Source of the DNA: Pipra filicauda
Taxonomy: Eukaryota > Chordata > Aves > Passeriformes > Pipridae
Assembly (NCBI RefSeq): GCF_003945595.2
Contig: NW_024104368.1
Location: 1,747,751-1,811,750 of the forward strand
Reading direction: 5' to 3'
Length of the DNA stretch: 64,000 bases
Both the position numbers and the translations under genes were made by a program. The notes under the pieces were generated by a model. It was not told the origin of the DNA, did no database searches, and saw only the letters and a list, made by a program, of their open reading frames with translations. Within the stretch, counting starts at the first letter, position 1; each line of letters starts with the position of its first letter. Shown piece after piece: positions 1-11,210 of this stretch.

Positions 1-345
1 CTGGATCACAACTGGATGCAGCACCGTTCACCACCACTCTCTGGGTCCGGCCCTCCAGCCATTTCCTAACCCAGCAGAGAGTGCCCCTGTCCAAACCATG
101 GGCTGCAGCTTTTTCAGGAGGATGCTGTGGGAGACGGTGTCAAAGGCTTTGCTGAAGTCCAGATAGACCACATCCACAGCCTTCCCCTCATCCACCAGGC
201 GGGTCACCCGATCATAAAAGGAGATCAGGTTGGTCAGACAGGACCTGCCCTTCCTAAACCCGTGCTGGCTGGGTCTGATCCCTTGTCCATCCTGTAGGTG
301 CCATGTGATTGTACTTAGGATGATCTGCACTTAGGATGATCTGCA
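1..345 (-). mobile_element. CR1 LINE fragment, reverse-transcriptase core (broken)
   Basis: Read on the minus strand this encodes the middle of a CR1 (Jockey-superfamily) ORF2 reverse transcriptase, the enzyme that copies the element's RNA into DNA at a nicked target. The segment with QHGFRKGRSCLTNLISFYD leads into RT motif A, DFSKAFD, at 139-159, which carries the first catalytic aspartate. The frame shifts near 95-105: a sequence expected to read roughly as HGLDRGTLCW continues only in another frame, so the copy is dead. The FADD catalytic box and the 3' end would lie left of base 1, outside the window. The 5' truncation point is near 345, where CR1 similarity stops at a 16-bp duplication. 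Family assignment is from protein and nucleotide resemblance I recognise; the CR1 subfamily is not resolved. Confidence 0.9.
313..344. repeat. 16-bp perfect tandem duplication at CR1 5' edge
   Basis: The unit ACTTAGGATGATCTGC occurs at 313-328 and again at 329-344. It sits where CR1 similarity ends, so it may be a product of 5' truncation and end joining during insertion, or a later slippage event. Confidence 0.85.
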
Positions 346-1263
346 TTATGTGCATGTGAAAAAACAATAGGGTACATTCAAAGAAAAGAACTGCTTTAAG
401 AGTTGTCAAGTGCCAAGTTACCCACACCAGTCTAGCAATGCACCCTGCAGCGTCTGTGGGAGCACTCTGGTGAAGCACCATGCTTGCCCCACACATATGT
501 CGTTGGGGAGGATACTGGAGTGATCTGCAGATCCACTAGAGCATTTTCTTATACTCTAGTTGTCCTATATGATAGTTCTGCAGTATGACTCTTAGATTGT
601 TGCATATTGGTAAATTGTTTGCATGGTGGTTGAACAAAAGCACTGTATTCTCTTTGAGAACTGAACTACAAGGGATATTGTCACCATCTTCTTCTAGTTC
701 TTTAGCTTGCACTTGAGATTTGCTTCTTCATTTAGTTGTTTCTGTTCATGGAATTTACACAAACTCATGAGAAGACTTAGCTTGATGGAAGCTTCAATTT
801 TCTATGAATAAATATATGTGAGGTTGGGGGAAACCCCTTCAGACTGTTCTAAATTGAGGACTAGGGCTTTTTAAAAATAAATAGAAAGAAAAATATGTCA
901 GGAGTTAGCCCAACAGCAAAAGATTAATTCATCAAAATAAACACATCTAAGGGAATGAGACATTGTAAAAGCATCCATAAGCATACCTGTATTAGCAAAC
1001 TTGAGACAATATATTCCTGTGGGAGGCTAATGTAAGGAAGTATGTTTCCCTTGTGAAAAATCTGTGATAATACCTGCTTGTTTTACCATTTTTCAATCAA
1101 TCACTTTTTAAAACCTGTCATTCCCTATCTATACGGTTTATTCAGGTTGAGCTCTGTATGTAGTCCTTATTCATGCTCCATTCCCATGGCAGTCAAAAAA
1201 TCAATGTCTGATTATACCCTAAGTTGTGAATTCAGGTTTCAACTTGTTTTACTGTTTGAAGGA

Positions 1264-1312
1264 TTCTTTTTTCTTTTTTTTTTTTCTTTTTCCTTATTTT
1301 TTTTCCCCTTTG
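1264..1312. repeat. T-rich low-complexity tract
   Basis: Nearly uninterrupted T with scattered C. It is simple sequence with no sign of a retroposed body on either side. Confidence 0.8.
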
Positions 1313-1440
1313 GAGAGGTCTTCTTGTTGCCACAGGCTTGCAACAAAAGTGATTCATTCTGGAAGGGAGAAATAAGCTCTGTCATGATGGCAAGGGGAAA
1401 AGTGGGCTTGGGTTAGTATAGGAATTATACCTTGGAGGAT

Positions 1441-1512
1441 TTATATTTTTTTATATATTTATTTATATATATTACTATTTTATCCTATCCTATATAAATT
1501 TATTATATACTT
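1441..1512. repeat. A/T-only low-complexity tract
   Basis: Made almost entirely of A and T with TATATTTA-like units and one TATCC pair. Simple sequence. Confidence 0.75.
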
Positions 1513-2544
1513 ACATAATCTAACAGGAATTAGAAGATCTCATCTTGCTGATGGTTACCAGATGTCCCCAAAGATCACAGAGCAGAACCTCACCCAATAT
1601 GTGAAGCCATTGCTTAAGTGGTAGCAGAGACTTTGACAAGTTCTGGTTCAGCCTCAAAGATTTGGAGTCTCTCTGGCTTGTTTTATGTAGCATGAGTTCT
1701 ACTTATAGGCATTACAACTTTTTTCCTTGGTGCAAATAACTTTTTAACCTCAAGTAATCCTGCAAATTTTCCCACTCCTCTAAACTTGCCCAAAAGTGGC
1801 ACAGCATCTAGAAGGAGACACAATTTCTCAGACAGGGAAATTAATTCTCCATGCCACCCATTCCTGAGCTTTCTGAGAAGAAATGTGGTGACTAGTGCTA
1901 TGAAAGTAGGGTTGTTTTCTGCCTTTTAAGAATTAGAGGGAGTCCTAGTTATTTGACTTAGCCTACCAGTGGTAAAGATATTTGGTTACCACAGATAAAA
2001 TACACACCCCATTTCATACTTCACAGTCCTAATTATACAAACCTATTTCTTTGCATTGTGATGAACTAGCCTGGGAAACAAGACATGAGGGTCATAAAAC
2101 AGGAATGATAACAAAAAAACCTGTGGCCAAGTTGGGGTCAAATCATGTTTAGATTATTCTCTTCAAAATAAAGCAAACACTTGCCTGGTAAGGGTGATCA
2201 GACTGACATGTAGTGGACTATAAAAATTCTAAATAGAAAAATTAATGAGAGATGATCATTATGACCTCAGATATGTAAGAATTATAAGGCGGCATCTGTG
2301 TCACACCAACTTTTGGCCTGTTTTCTTTTCTGAAGGTAGGCTGAGCTGGCTTAAATGGGAATTGAGAAATGACAAGATCAAATATTTTTCAAAAATCTGA
2401 AGAACAATCCACACAAGCACAGTTTCACAGTACCAGCTCTATAACTAAAACAATGCATGCCACTCTCTGCTTTTCAGCCAGCCTTTGGAAGGTGGTTGTA
2501 CCCAGCAGATTAAACCCCCAAGAATACAGGGGACTAGTGAGATT

Positions 2545-3305
2545 TATGTTCAGGGCAATCCCAGACATGAGTACAGACTGGGAGAAGGAGTCATTTAGAG
2601 CAGCCCTGGAGAGAAAAACTTGGAGGTTCTCATGGATGAAAAGCTGAATGTGAACCAACAGTATGCGCTCACAACCCAGAAAACCAACTGCATCCTGGGC
2701 CACATCAAAAGAAGAGCAGCCAGCAGGTCAAAGGAGGTGATTCTGCCCCTCTACTCTGCCATCCTGAGGCCCCACCTGAAGTGCTGTATCCAGACCTGGG
2801 GTCCTCAGCAGAAGAAAGACGTGAACCTGTTAGAGTGGGTCCAGAGGAGGGCCACAAAGATGATCAGAAGGATGGAGCACCTCTCCTATGAAGAAAGACG
2901 GAGAGAGGTGGAGAAAAGAAGACTTTAGGGAGACCTCATTGTGGCTTTCCAGTACCTTAAGGGGACTTAAAAGAAGGAGGGAGAAGGACTTTTTAAATGG
3001 GCAGATAGTGACAGGACAAGAGGCAATGGTTTTGAACTGAAAGAGAGCAGGTTTAGATTAGATGTTAGGAAGAAATTCTTTACTCAAGTTTACTTGAGTA
3101 AAACTCAAGTTTTACTAAAGAATTCTTTACTCAAGTGAAGTACTCAAACAGGTTGCCCAGAGAGGTTGTGGATAACCCCCCCCCAGAAGTGTTTCAAGGC
3201 CAGGTTGGATGGCTGTGCAACCTAATCTAGTAAATGGCAGAGGTATTAGAACTAGATGATCTTCAAGGTTCCCTCCAAATCTAACCATTCCATGATTCTA
3301 TGTGA
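2545..3305 (+). mobile_element. CR1 LINE, 3' end of ORF2 plus 3' UTR (broken)
   Basis: The plus strand encodes the C-terminal, post-catalytic part of CR1 ORF2: recognisable blocks are ILPLYSAILRPHLK, the VQRRATKMIRRMEHLSYEER block, and a decayed DRTRGNGF. Homology begins near 2545 (CAGGGCAATCCCAG), before any conserved catalytic motif, so this is a 5'-truncated copy. A TAG after EKRRL (near 2926) and a TAA near 2968 break the frame, and a local inverted and direct duplication at 3074-3136 disrupts it further. The 3' UTR is typical of CR1 (ACTAGATGATCTTCAAGGTTCC) and ends in the diagnostic octamer-like ATTCCATGATTCTATG near 3300. It is a neutral, dead insertion in the opposite orientation to the CR1 at base 1, so the two are separate events. 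Confidence 0.93.
3074..3136. repeat. Local direct and inverted duplication inside CR1
   Basis: AATTCTTTACTCAAGT is present at 3074-3089 and 3121-3136. Between them ACTTGAGT (3092-3099) is the exact inverse of the flanking ACTCAAGT copies (3082-3089, 3103-3110). In other CR1 copies the LRKNFFT-coding segment runs straight into the GCCCAGAGA segment, so the extra 47 bp is private to this copy. Confidence 0.85.
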
Positions 3306-3879
3306 TTTCCAGTCTGTCTGGAGCCTGTTATCTTCCTTGCTCTTCAGACTGTTCCTTGCAATGACCATCGAAGGATTTTGGAGGTCCTTTCCCTGGGATT
3401 CAGAGCCCCATGTATCCCATACTGTGTCTTAACCCTTTCTTTCAAAGCCTATCATAATCTCTGAATACCACTATTTACCATCTACACCAACTACTATGCA
3501 GAGAATATGGGGGTTTGCCTCATTTCCTGTTTTTTATAATACCTCTCTGCTCAACTTGGCCAGAAAGACAGATATTTTATTTAGAGTAAAAGTTTTCCTG
3601 TTCCGGCTCTTGCCATCAGCTAATACTTAGACTAACACCACCAGTTAGCAGTGACCATGGTGAGCCTGTATTATGGTCCATGTATTTTTTAAGAGGCTGA
3701 CAAGGAACATCTGTCCAGGCAGGAAAAAAAGCTGTGGAAAAAGTGATGGGGATTAAGTTTTCTGCATTTTACATTATAATGACATTTCCAATCACTTGAG
3801 AACTGCATGATTGCCTTTCATAGCTCCTGGGAATCTTGACTCAGTGAGTGAGAAATGTACTCCGAAATAATGGCACTCG

Positions 3880-4030
3880 TTCTAGATTTCCTCCTTAAGA
3901 ATGCATTGGACCCTAATGAATCAGCTTCTCCGTGCAATCCCAATCACTGTGTCAGTCTGCCCTCTGACACTCCCTGCATGCAAATAGTTCATGCACTATT
4001 CTTAGCAAACTAAATTATTTTGGTGAGAAG
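3880..4030. promoter_or_regulatory. Possible conserved non-coding element
   Basis: Balanced, complex sequence with a POU-octamer match, ATGCAAAT, near 3979-3986 and no repeat signature. The idea that it is regulatory is inference from appearance only. Confidence 0.15.
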
Positions 4031-5717
4031 ACTGCAGGTACCTGCCATTTTCAGTAGCTCTCCTGGCCTGTGAGATCACTGCCGTTTTGGTTGAGTTTTT
4101 TTTATTTTGTTTATTTTTGCTAATGATGCTGGGTTTTTGGCTTTCTGATACCATATTCTTCTTACTCAACTGACATCAACTATGTTCCTCCCAGTCTGGA
4201 GAAAATGCAGGAGAAGTCAGGAAACATGGCAATGGTCATTCAAACAGTCTTCGGTCTTGTACTTTAAAAACATTAATTTACATTAACATATACAGTTCCA
4301 CAGGCACGTCTGGCCCTTATCAACCTTATGAACCTTATGGTTTACCATGGCTCTTTCTAGAGTTTGGACCATGTAACTGAAACACAGAGGTGCCCCTGAC
4401 TTTGGAAGAGTATCTGGAACAAAAAGACTCCTTCTTCCTTTCTTTTCTGTCAGGGGAACTTCCAGGGTGAAGCTGCTTTAAAAATTTGGTTGGAGATTAC
4501 ATGTTTGGAAAATCTAACCCCAGTTATTGCATAATGCTGGTACAAGAGGGGAGCTTAAAGGTAACATTAAATTAACATTTAAATCAACTATAAAAGCGCA
4601 GAAATGCAAGGTATAGCCTTTGAAGTTTAACAATGAAAAACATCTGATTCCTACTTTTATTTTCTGTTTTTTTTACAGAAGACTTAAATTTTATATGAAG
4701 TTGTTTTCCCATTACCCATTACTGTTAGTGCACATCTCCCAACTCCCCAAACAGTACTGGTACCTCTGCACTGCTAAATCTAGACTACTGAGAACAAGTG
4801 TCTGGAACAAAGAATAATCTACTTTAATTATTTTTACAAACAGTTGTACTTAAGAAGCACGTCTGTATTATGAATTGTTATATTTTCCTTTATCCGTACA
4901 TAATGAATTTATTACAGTTGGGCAATTTAGTACATCCTTGTTTTCAATTTAATTGGATTCTTTTTAATGCCCGTATTTAACCCTCAAGCTGTCGTCAAAA
5001 TATTCCTTTGAGAGCTGCATTTTTCTCTTTCCATGTTACACCTTTATATGTCTGTCTCTCTTGTGAAAGACTTAGATGGTGGTTGTGAGGCTAAAAATCA
5101 ACTAATCTTTGCATGAAATAAGGTAACTTACTATAAAAGCTTGTCAAAAACAGAGAACAAGAGTCAATGTATTTTTTGAACTTTGCAAGCTACTTTCATG
5201 CAGAAAAGAGTTTTTACATTTTAGCTAAATGCCAAGTAATTTTAAAAAAACCAAATCAGTTTTAAAGGTGGGAAATTCTACTAATTCTTTTTTCTAAAAA
5301 GAAGAAATTGTTGATATTGACTTTCTAAAGACAAGACTAGAGCAGTTCAAGATAAAGCCAGAAACATTTAGATCAAAAAATTAAGAAGCAGAATTCCTAT
5401 CACTGTGCTGATCTAATTTTTTTTCAGAAATAATTACAACAAGTTAGCAAAACATGCTCATATGTTATTAAAATGACCATTTTTTCTTTCAGTGTTTCAG
5501 TCAGGAAATATTTTTAAATGTCTTGAAATTTATGAATGCCAGATTTAAAACATGCTATAAACTATTCCGTTGTTTCATTGCCTCAGTATGGGTCAGTCTA
5601 TATGCCCATAGTGATGGTTACAGGAACTTATTCCCACACCTCAACCAACTTGGACGTTCCTGCTGAAGTCACTGGGAGCTGGTTACCAAAGTACCTTGGC
5701 AAAGGTGGTCCTTAGTC

Positions 5718-5736
5718 CATGAACACAGTGTTCATG
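5718..5736. promoter_or_regulatory. Perfect palindrome matching a steroid receptor element
   Basis: CATGAACACAGTGTTCATG has two perfect 9-base arms around a single central base. Its core GAACA-CAG-TGTTC (5721-5733) fits the two half-sites and 3-bp spacing of a glucocorticoid/androgen/progesterone receptor element. The outermost bases differ from the ideal AGAACA...TGTTCT. A match of this length can occur by chance in a genome, so binding is not established. Confidence 0.4.
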
Positions 5737-7820
5737 TCAAGCAGCACCAGGAAGGTAACTATTGTGCCTTGCTGGAGACTAGGCTTCCTTAATTTCTTCT
5801 GCATGTATTTGAGAGAGAGACCTATCTCCGAAGAGCGATCTCAAGCATGCAGTTACGAGTAACTCCTAGTTAATGGTGGTCTCTACATCCATCCCTGGAG
5901 GTGGCCCTCTTCCCACCCCAGGAGACCAGTTTCTATATCGATGGCATGAGCATTCCCCTGTGCTTACTTGGAAGAGTAAACATGGTGGCATCACAAAGCC
6001 TGAATGACATGGTGTGATCCTCTTCGCTTAGCAAAACCCCCTCCTTGAATGCAGCAAAACCTCAAGCAACAAAACCTCACACTTTGCAGCAGCTCTGATG
6101 AAATCACTGGTCCTGCTGATAGAGTAAGGGACACTCAGCAGCAGGAAGGGCATTAGGGTCTGCCTCTCAAAGTCAGACATAGCTTCAACTGTACACCAAT
6201 GTCAGAACAAAATCGTTTTGATTATTTCTGACATCTTCCTTCAGATCCGTCTACGTAATTTGGTTGATTTATTTTAAAAATTACAAACATTTAAAGAATC
6301 TGGGATAAATATTATGTTCCTGTCATCTCTTTGGTGGTACTGTCGTGCATCCTTCTATAGTTGTGTTTCAGTATGAATATTAAATGATTTTGCTTTATTT
6401 AAGTAGATATAAGGAGCATAATATATTAAGATAATAATCATAAAAAGATTCATGAGATCTTGATGCTGTGTTTCTTCTCTTTTCATGATCAAGCCTACAG
6501 CATTTTAGTCAGGAAATCTACCAGCTGTTCATATTTTCAGCAAGAGGTTTTCACAGAGAAACTTTTAAGAGTTTAGAAGGGTGGCAGGCCTGTTCAGCTT
6601 AGCTGTGTCATTAAATGCAAATGTCTACATTAGTACAGCATTAAAGTTCAGAATTCAAACACACATAACTCATGAAAACTGAAAGCTAAAGTTCCCACAC
6701 TGATGTTAAATCAATCGTACTGCTCAGATTATGCACATTAAATTATATATTGAATTGCACACACCAAGCCATTGAATTAACATCTGCACACCGTGGCCAG
6801 CTTAACTTCAGCACAGACTGTTAGCAGCTGAATGAACCATCCCTAACTCTTTGACAAGTGAACCTGGTCCAAGGGGAAGAGACATGGGGGAGAAGAATGC
6901 ACAGGCACATGGGGCAAGGGGTCACATCTGACTTTTGTTTTCTATCTGCCCTGAAAACACAAAGAAATGTTCCTGGTACATTTCTCCACACTTTTGCTGA
7001 AAGGTTATGTCCTCCCTCCTGTTTAGACACAAAGCAATTCAGACAAACGAACAAACAAGTTTGTTTCAACAAAATGCCTGACAGATGCATTTTAAGACAG
7101 GAATTTTATTTCCTTGGTCTTGAGCCAGCAGCCTGAGTTTGTCCAAGCATTCCAAAACCCGACCTGTACCAGAGCCTGAGAGCACTAGCCATGCTCCTTG
7201 AATCTAATGACAGACTTACTTCTGCTGCTAATTGATATCACAACAGAAAGAAGCTAAAGAGTTAAGGCTCTGACATCATCTGGGGGTAATGCTATTTCGA
7301 GTACCCCAATTTTATCCCACCCGTTCATGTCTATTTATTACTGCTGCTTTCTTTGGTCTCTGGTCCCGGAGCCTACTCTGAAATTCAAACACAATGAGTT
7401 CTGGATATAAACAAGAAAAAATACAATAGTTTATTTCATTACCAGAAATTGGCACTTCTGGTGAGAGGATTAATAAAGATTCAGTCAACTTCCACGGCCA
7501 AACAGAACACTGTCTTTTGCTTAAATGCTGTGCAAAGGTCTACTAGGCTTTTGATTTGCACTGAGAATTTATTAGTGGGCCTATTTATGCTCTCATTTAT
7601 ACCTGCATAATCCTGCTATTGTAAGGAAGGCAAGATTTGTCTCGTGAACCCACTATTTCTGGTGATGAGGCATGAGCAGGAAAAAACTGGCCTGACTTCA
7701 CGAGCATCCCATGAAACCCAACACAATGGGTTATACTCTGTAAAACCTGACTTTTACTGTCACCTTTCCCCAGGCCTTTGTGTTGTTCTTTGTTCTGGGC
7801 ATCCTGGAGGGGGTAACAAA

Positions 7821-7896
7821 CATCCCTCCTCACCTCCCCCCCTCACCCCCCCACATCCTCACCCTTTCCCAACTCTGACACTCCCTCCTCTTACAG
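7821..7896. repeat. Pyrimidine-rich (C/T) tract
   Basis: Long run of C and T with several runs of 5-7 C, ending in CTTACAG. The end resembles a splice acceptor, but the sequence that follows has no recognisable exon, so I treat it as low complexity. Confidence 0.7.
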
Positions 7897-9419
7897 CCTC
7901 AAAGACTTGAGTGCCACATCAACAACAGAATTCACAAAGTATTTAGTACTCCAAGGACTTGAGCTATACAGGATGAGAAGAAAAAAAAAACAAACCAGAC
8001 AAACCTGTAGTGTAATATTACCCAAGAGATGGTGACGTCAGCCTTTTTAGCTTCTTGAACAATTTTATTAGTGAACATTTTTGTCCTTGTAAAACTGGGT
8101 GAATTGTTTTCTGGATAACATATTCCCCATTTGTTTTTTATAAAACCAGCATTTCATTTTAGGGTCTGATTTCTGATTGTTCAGGCTTTACTTTAAGCTG
8201 CATAAATCCAAGTACTGTTCTTGTTTGACAAATTCCTATTTTGCTTCAACTTCACTGAAATGAAACCTTTCTTGAAAGTTATTTTACATCATGAAACAGT
8301 AAGCAAATGTAAATGTAATAATTGATACACATCACCAAAGCAAAATCTCAAATTATTATACAGTCAGGTGCCTCTCAATTTTATTTTGCAAAGTATTTCT
8401 TATTTTTAGGTGTAATCCCTCCCCCAATGTCAAAATGCCATAAATTCCTGCAGAAAGGAGATGTATTAACTCTATGGTTTTCAACTGAGTGACTTACAAT
8501 AGATAAAAACAATGAATCATGTGTGAATAAGGCTGCTAGTTGATAACTTAAAGTTAAATTTAATATATTTAACTTGCAATTTTCTACTGAAGTTTAGAAA
8601 TTTTCTGTTTGGTTACTGAAGAAAATTTGACTATGCTGCACTACTGCTATCAAAACTGTGGCCAATGTTCATATTTCCAGTGTCAAATGAGGCTCAGTGT
8701 AGGCTGCAGTTTTCATCTCTTGAATTTTTTTTTTAAATTTAAAAACAAATTTGCTTTGCTCTTGGCCTATTTAGAGTTTTCTTTTTACTATTTCAGAACT
8801 TTTTGGAAAAGCACATACATTTGCATGGGTGTAAACACAATTTTACTTCTCCACATGTGCTTTTCTAAAGCCAGTATCTGTGTATTTGTCCCATGACTGG
8901 GATGATATGCTCTGTAATTTGGCTGCTAAACTGTGATGACTGCTCTGGACAGCCCTTCCAGTCCTGGGTGTCCTAGAGGGAGCTGTAAGGGAAGTGACAC
9001 CCTTAGTGTTGCTGGAGGCTGTTGAGAGCAGTGACCCAAAAACCGGCCACAACCCCATCACAAGATACAGGAGTGTTCACTAACATCATAAAACCTCATC
9101 ACAAGAAGGAGAAAAGAGCAACTGGAATGCCCTATGCAACTTGGATTGAATTGTGCCGGGTGTCTTGTTACTATCCTTGTCCCTCTCTGCTTCAAGCCAT
9201 ATGGAAGGATGCACTAGGAAGTCAAAGTGCCTAAATTTCTAGAGGGCTACACTCCCTGCTGCTTCCAGCTTAAACTCCAAAATGATTCAGACAGTCAGAA
9301 AAACAGGTAAATCAAAACTCTTCAAAGAAACCATATGTTTGTTGAGTGATCAGCCTATACAACTTGTTGACACGTGATATCCCAGCAAGAAGAGGCTGAG
9401 ATTGTTATGTAGGATGTCA

Positions 9420-9455
9420 AACAAAAAAAAAAAAAACAACAACAAAACAAAACCC
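9420..9455. repeat. A-rich tract with AAC units
   Basis: A run of about 14 A followed by AAC/AAAAC units. No retrogene body is visible upstream, so it is called as simple sequence only. Confidence 0.8.
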
Positions 9456-10564
9456 TAAGACAAACCCAAAGCTCAGGATTTGAAAAATACTTGAAAGCTT
9501 TCTGCTCAAGGTCATGAATCTGTGCCTAATTAATGAGCAAAATTTTCCTAGGTACAGATTACCCTCTAACACTTTTGCTCTGCATTTTCTTCTATTATCC
9601 TCCTTTGCATCCCATTCTGACCACTGTTCGAGATGGGAATATGGGACAAGTAAACAGTAGTCTGATCTAGTCTAATAGATTACAGCATTATTTCAGCTAA
9701 AATCCTTTCCTTTGTTAGTTTCCTTAAAAAATCTGTATGTTTATCTGTGCCTTGCTATATCCAAGAAGGTAATTTTCATGCACGTTTCTGCATTTTCTTC
9801 CCTCATGAAGGCCATACAGCAACAATGTTCTCAGGGTTATATAAAAATAGCAGTCTCATACAGAGGTGGGGTATACATTTCAGGAGGTCACTTTTTTAAG
9901 ACAGACAATGGAATAAACAAATACTTGAGCAGAGCAGCGCACTGAGGGCTTCACAAAAACACGGACAGTAAAACCCCTCAAGCTCCTCCACAAGGTATTT
10001 ATAGACAATTTAGGCAGGAGCACTTTTCTGGTTTTCATTCAACTTCAACAGCAGCATTCCATAAATAGGCTATACACACAAAAGAAAAGCATAGCTGAAG
10101 CCTAAAGATAGAAAGCTGTTCTTACAGAGTTACAGATTTATCATTAGCTCAGTTACAGTAAACCTTATTTGGGTGACTTGCAGTGACAGAGAGGTGACAA
10201 AGGCAAACTACTTGATGTTCAGTGTCTTCAGAGCACTCATATATGTAACATACTTTAATTCTCTATGCCATGTTTATTGGATTTTTGAAAAGTAGGTGCT
10301 GCTAAAGATAAAATGACACTTGTTTTTTTTGCTAGGAAATATCATAAAAACAAGAGCTCCACTTTAAGACAAAAAACAGCAATCACACAAGCTCAACAAG
10401 CCATATCTTCCCTTCAGTTCTAGCAGTATTAATGTGGCATACAAGAGTTAATTCAATTAACTCCATCTTTGCAAAGAGAAGATGATGTGTTGGCTTAGAT
10501 ACCAATAGCACCTCTACGGAGTAATTACAATGGTCTCACCAAAGCACGTTACAATGATAATTAT

Positions 10565-10847
10565 ATAGTGGTGGGTTGAGCTTTGCTGGCTTCTGGAAAA
10601 TATGACAAAAAGCTTGTGGGTTGAGTTAAGAACAGGGGGACCACTTGGCAATTACTGTCATGGACAGGTTTGACCTGGCAAAACTGATTTCCCCAAGCAC
10701 ACTGGTGGGCTCAGCTTTGGCCAGAATTGGGTCCTTTTTTGAGGTCACTGGAACTGGCTCTGGGGACTGTTTCTGATGTCTTCTTACAGGAATCACTCCT
10801 GTAGCTCCCCTGCTACCAAAATCTTGTCATGTAAACCCAATAAATAC
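10565..10847 (+). mobile_element. Solo LTR of an avian endogenous retrovirus, internally deleted
   Basis: The left part (GTGGTGGGTTGAG, then GCTTGTGGGTTGAG, GGCAATTACTGTCATGG) matches the 5' part of an LTR family I know from bird genomes. The right part (GGTGGGCTCAGCTTTGGCCAG, then CTGCTACCAAAATCTTG and AAACCCAATA) matches the 3' part of the same family, in the same order and orientation. The normally long GC-rich middle, with its repeated CGTGGG boxes, is missing; the junction lies near 10690-10705. No retroviral gag, pol or env sequence flanks it, so it is a solo LTR relic. I could not confirm a 5-bp target-site duplication. The family name is not assigned. Confidence 0.72.
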
Positions 10848-11094
10848 ATGAAAACCCAGCAGATCCCAGTAAAAAAAACCTCTGACTTGCATCACAAATT
10901 ACCTCGATTTCTTATGCTACCTGATTTTTAAAATAACTAACATTTTTTTTTTTTTTGGAGGGTGGGGGTAGTTGGACCCCAGGCATCAAGTTGTGCTTTT
11001 TACAGGAGATCTCCTGGAAAGAGGCTGCGTAAGAATCGGGCAGGGCCTGGATGGCAGTGTCTGATAGGTCTGGTGCTGGAGGTAGTTTGCTGGT
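10848..11094. other. Non-coding spacer with poly-T run
   Basis: Unique sequence with a run of about 14 T at 10943-10956 followed by a G-rich patch. No gene is seen. Confidence 0.55.
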
Positions 11095-11210
11095 GTGTGA
11101 AAGACTTGGAGTTAAGTCCTTAATCTTCCACAAGCAGTCCAGTGTGACCTTAGGCAAGTCTTAGCTCTCCATCTGGAATATAGGATACATAGCACTTCTC
11201 TGCCTGATGC
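11095..11210 (+). mobile_element. MIR-like ancient SINE relic
   Basis: The order GACTTGGAGTTAAGTCC, then CAGTGTGACCTTAGGCAAGTC, then CTCTCCATCTGGAATATAGGA and TAGCACTTCTCTGCC resembles the core and tail of the MIR/CORE-SINE family (in MIR the core reads close to GTGTGACCTTGGGCAAGTCA, followed by a CTCATCTGTAAAATGGG-like segment). MIR-like relics are known across amniotes. The copy is strongly diverged, so the call is by eye and moderate. Confidence 0.5.

Larger units (their letters stand above)
346..2544. other. Non-coding AT-rich stretch, no gene seen
   Basis: No recognisable exon, RNA gene or dated repeat. It contains a T-rich tract at about 1264-1312 and an A/T-only tract at about 1441-1512 (TATATTTA-type low complexity). 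The short open frames here have biased, low-complexity translations (for example runs of F) and are not supported as genes. Confidence 0.6.
3306..10564. other. Non-coding stretch, no gene seen
   Basis: About 7 kb with no recognisable coding exon, RNA gene or interspersed repeat. It contains a steroid-receptor-type palindrome at 5718-5736, a pyrimidine-rich tract at 7821-7896, an A-rich tract at 9420-9455 and a possible conserved element near 3880-4030. Open frames of 60-95 codons occur on both strands without similarity to anything I know. Confidence 0.6.

Noticed and set aside
7821..7896. Splice acceptor with polypyrimidine tract ending in CTTACAG
   Set aside because: The tract is C-rich low complexity, and the following sequence reads into a stop quickly with no recognisable exon or donor.
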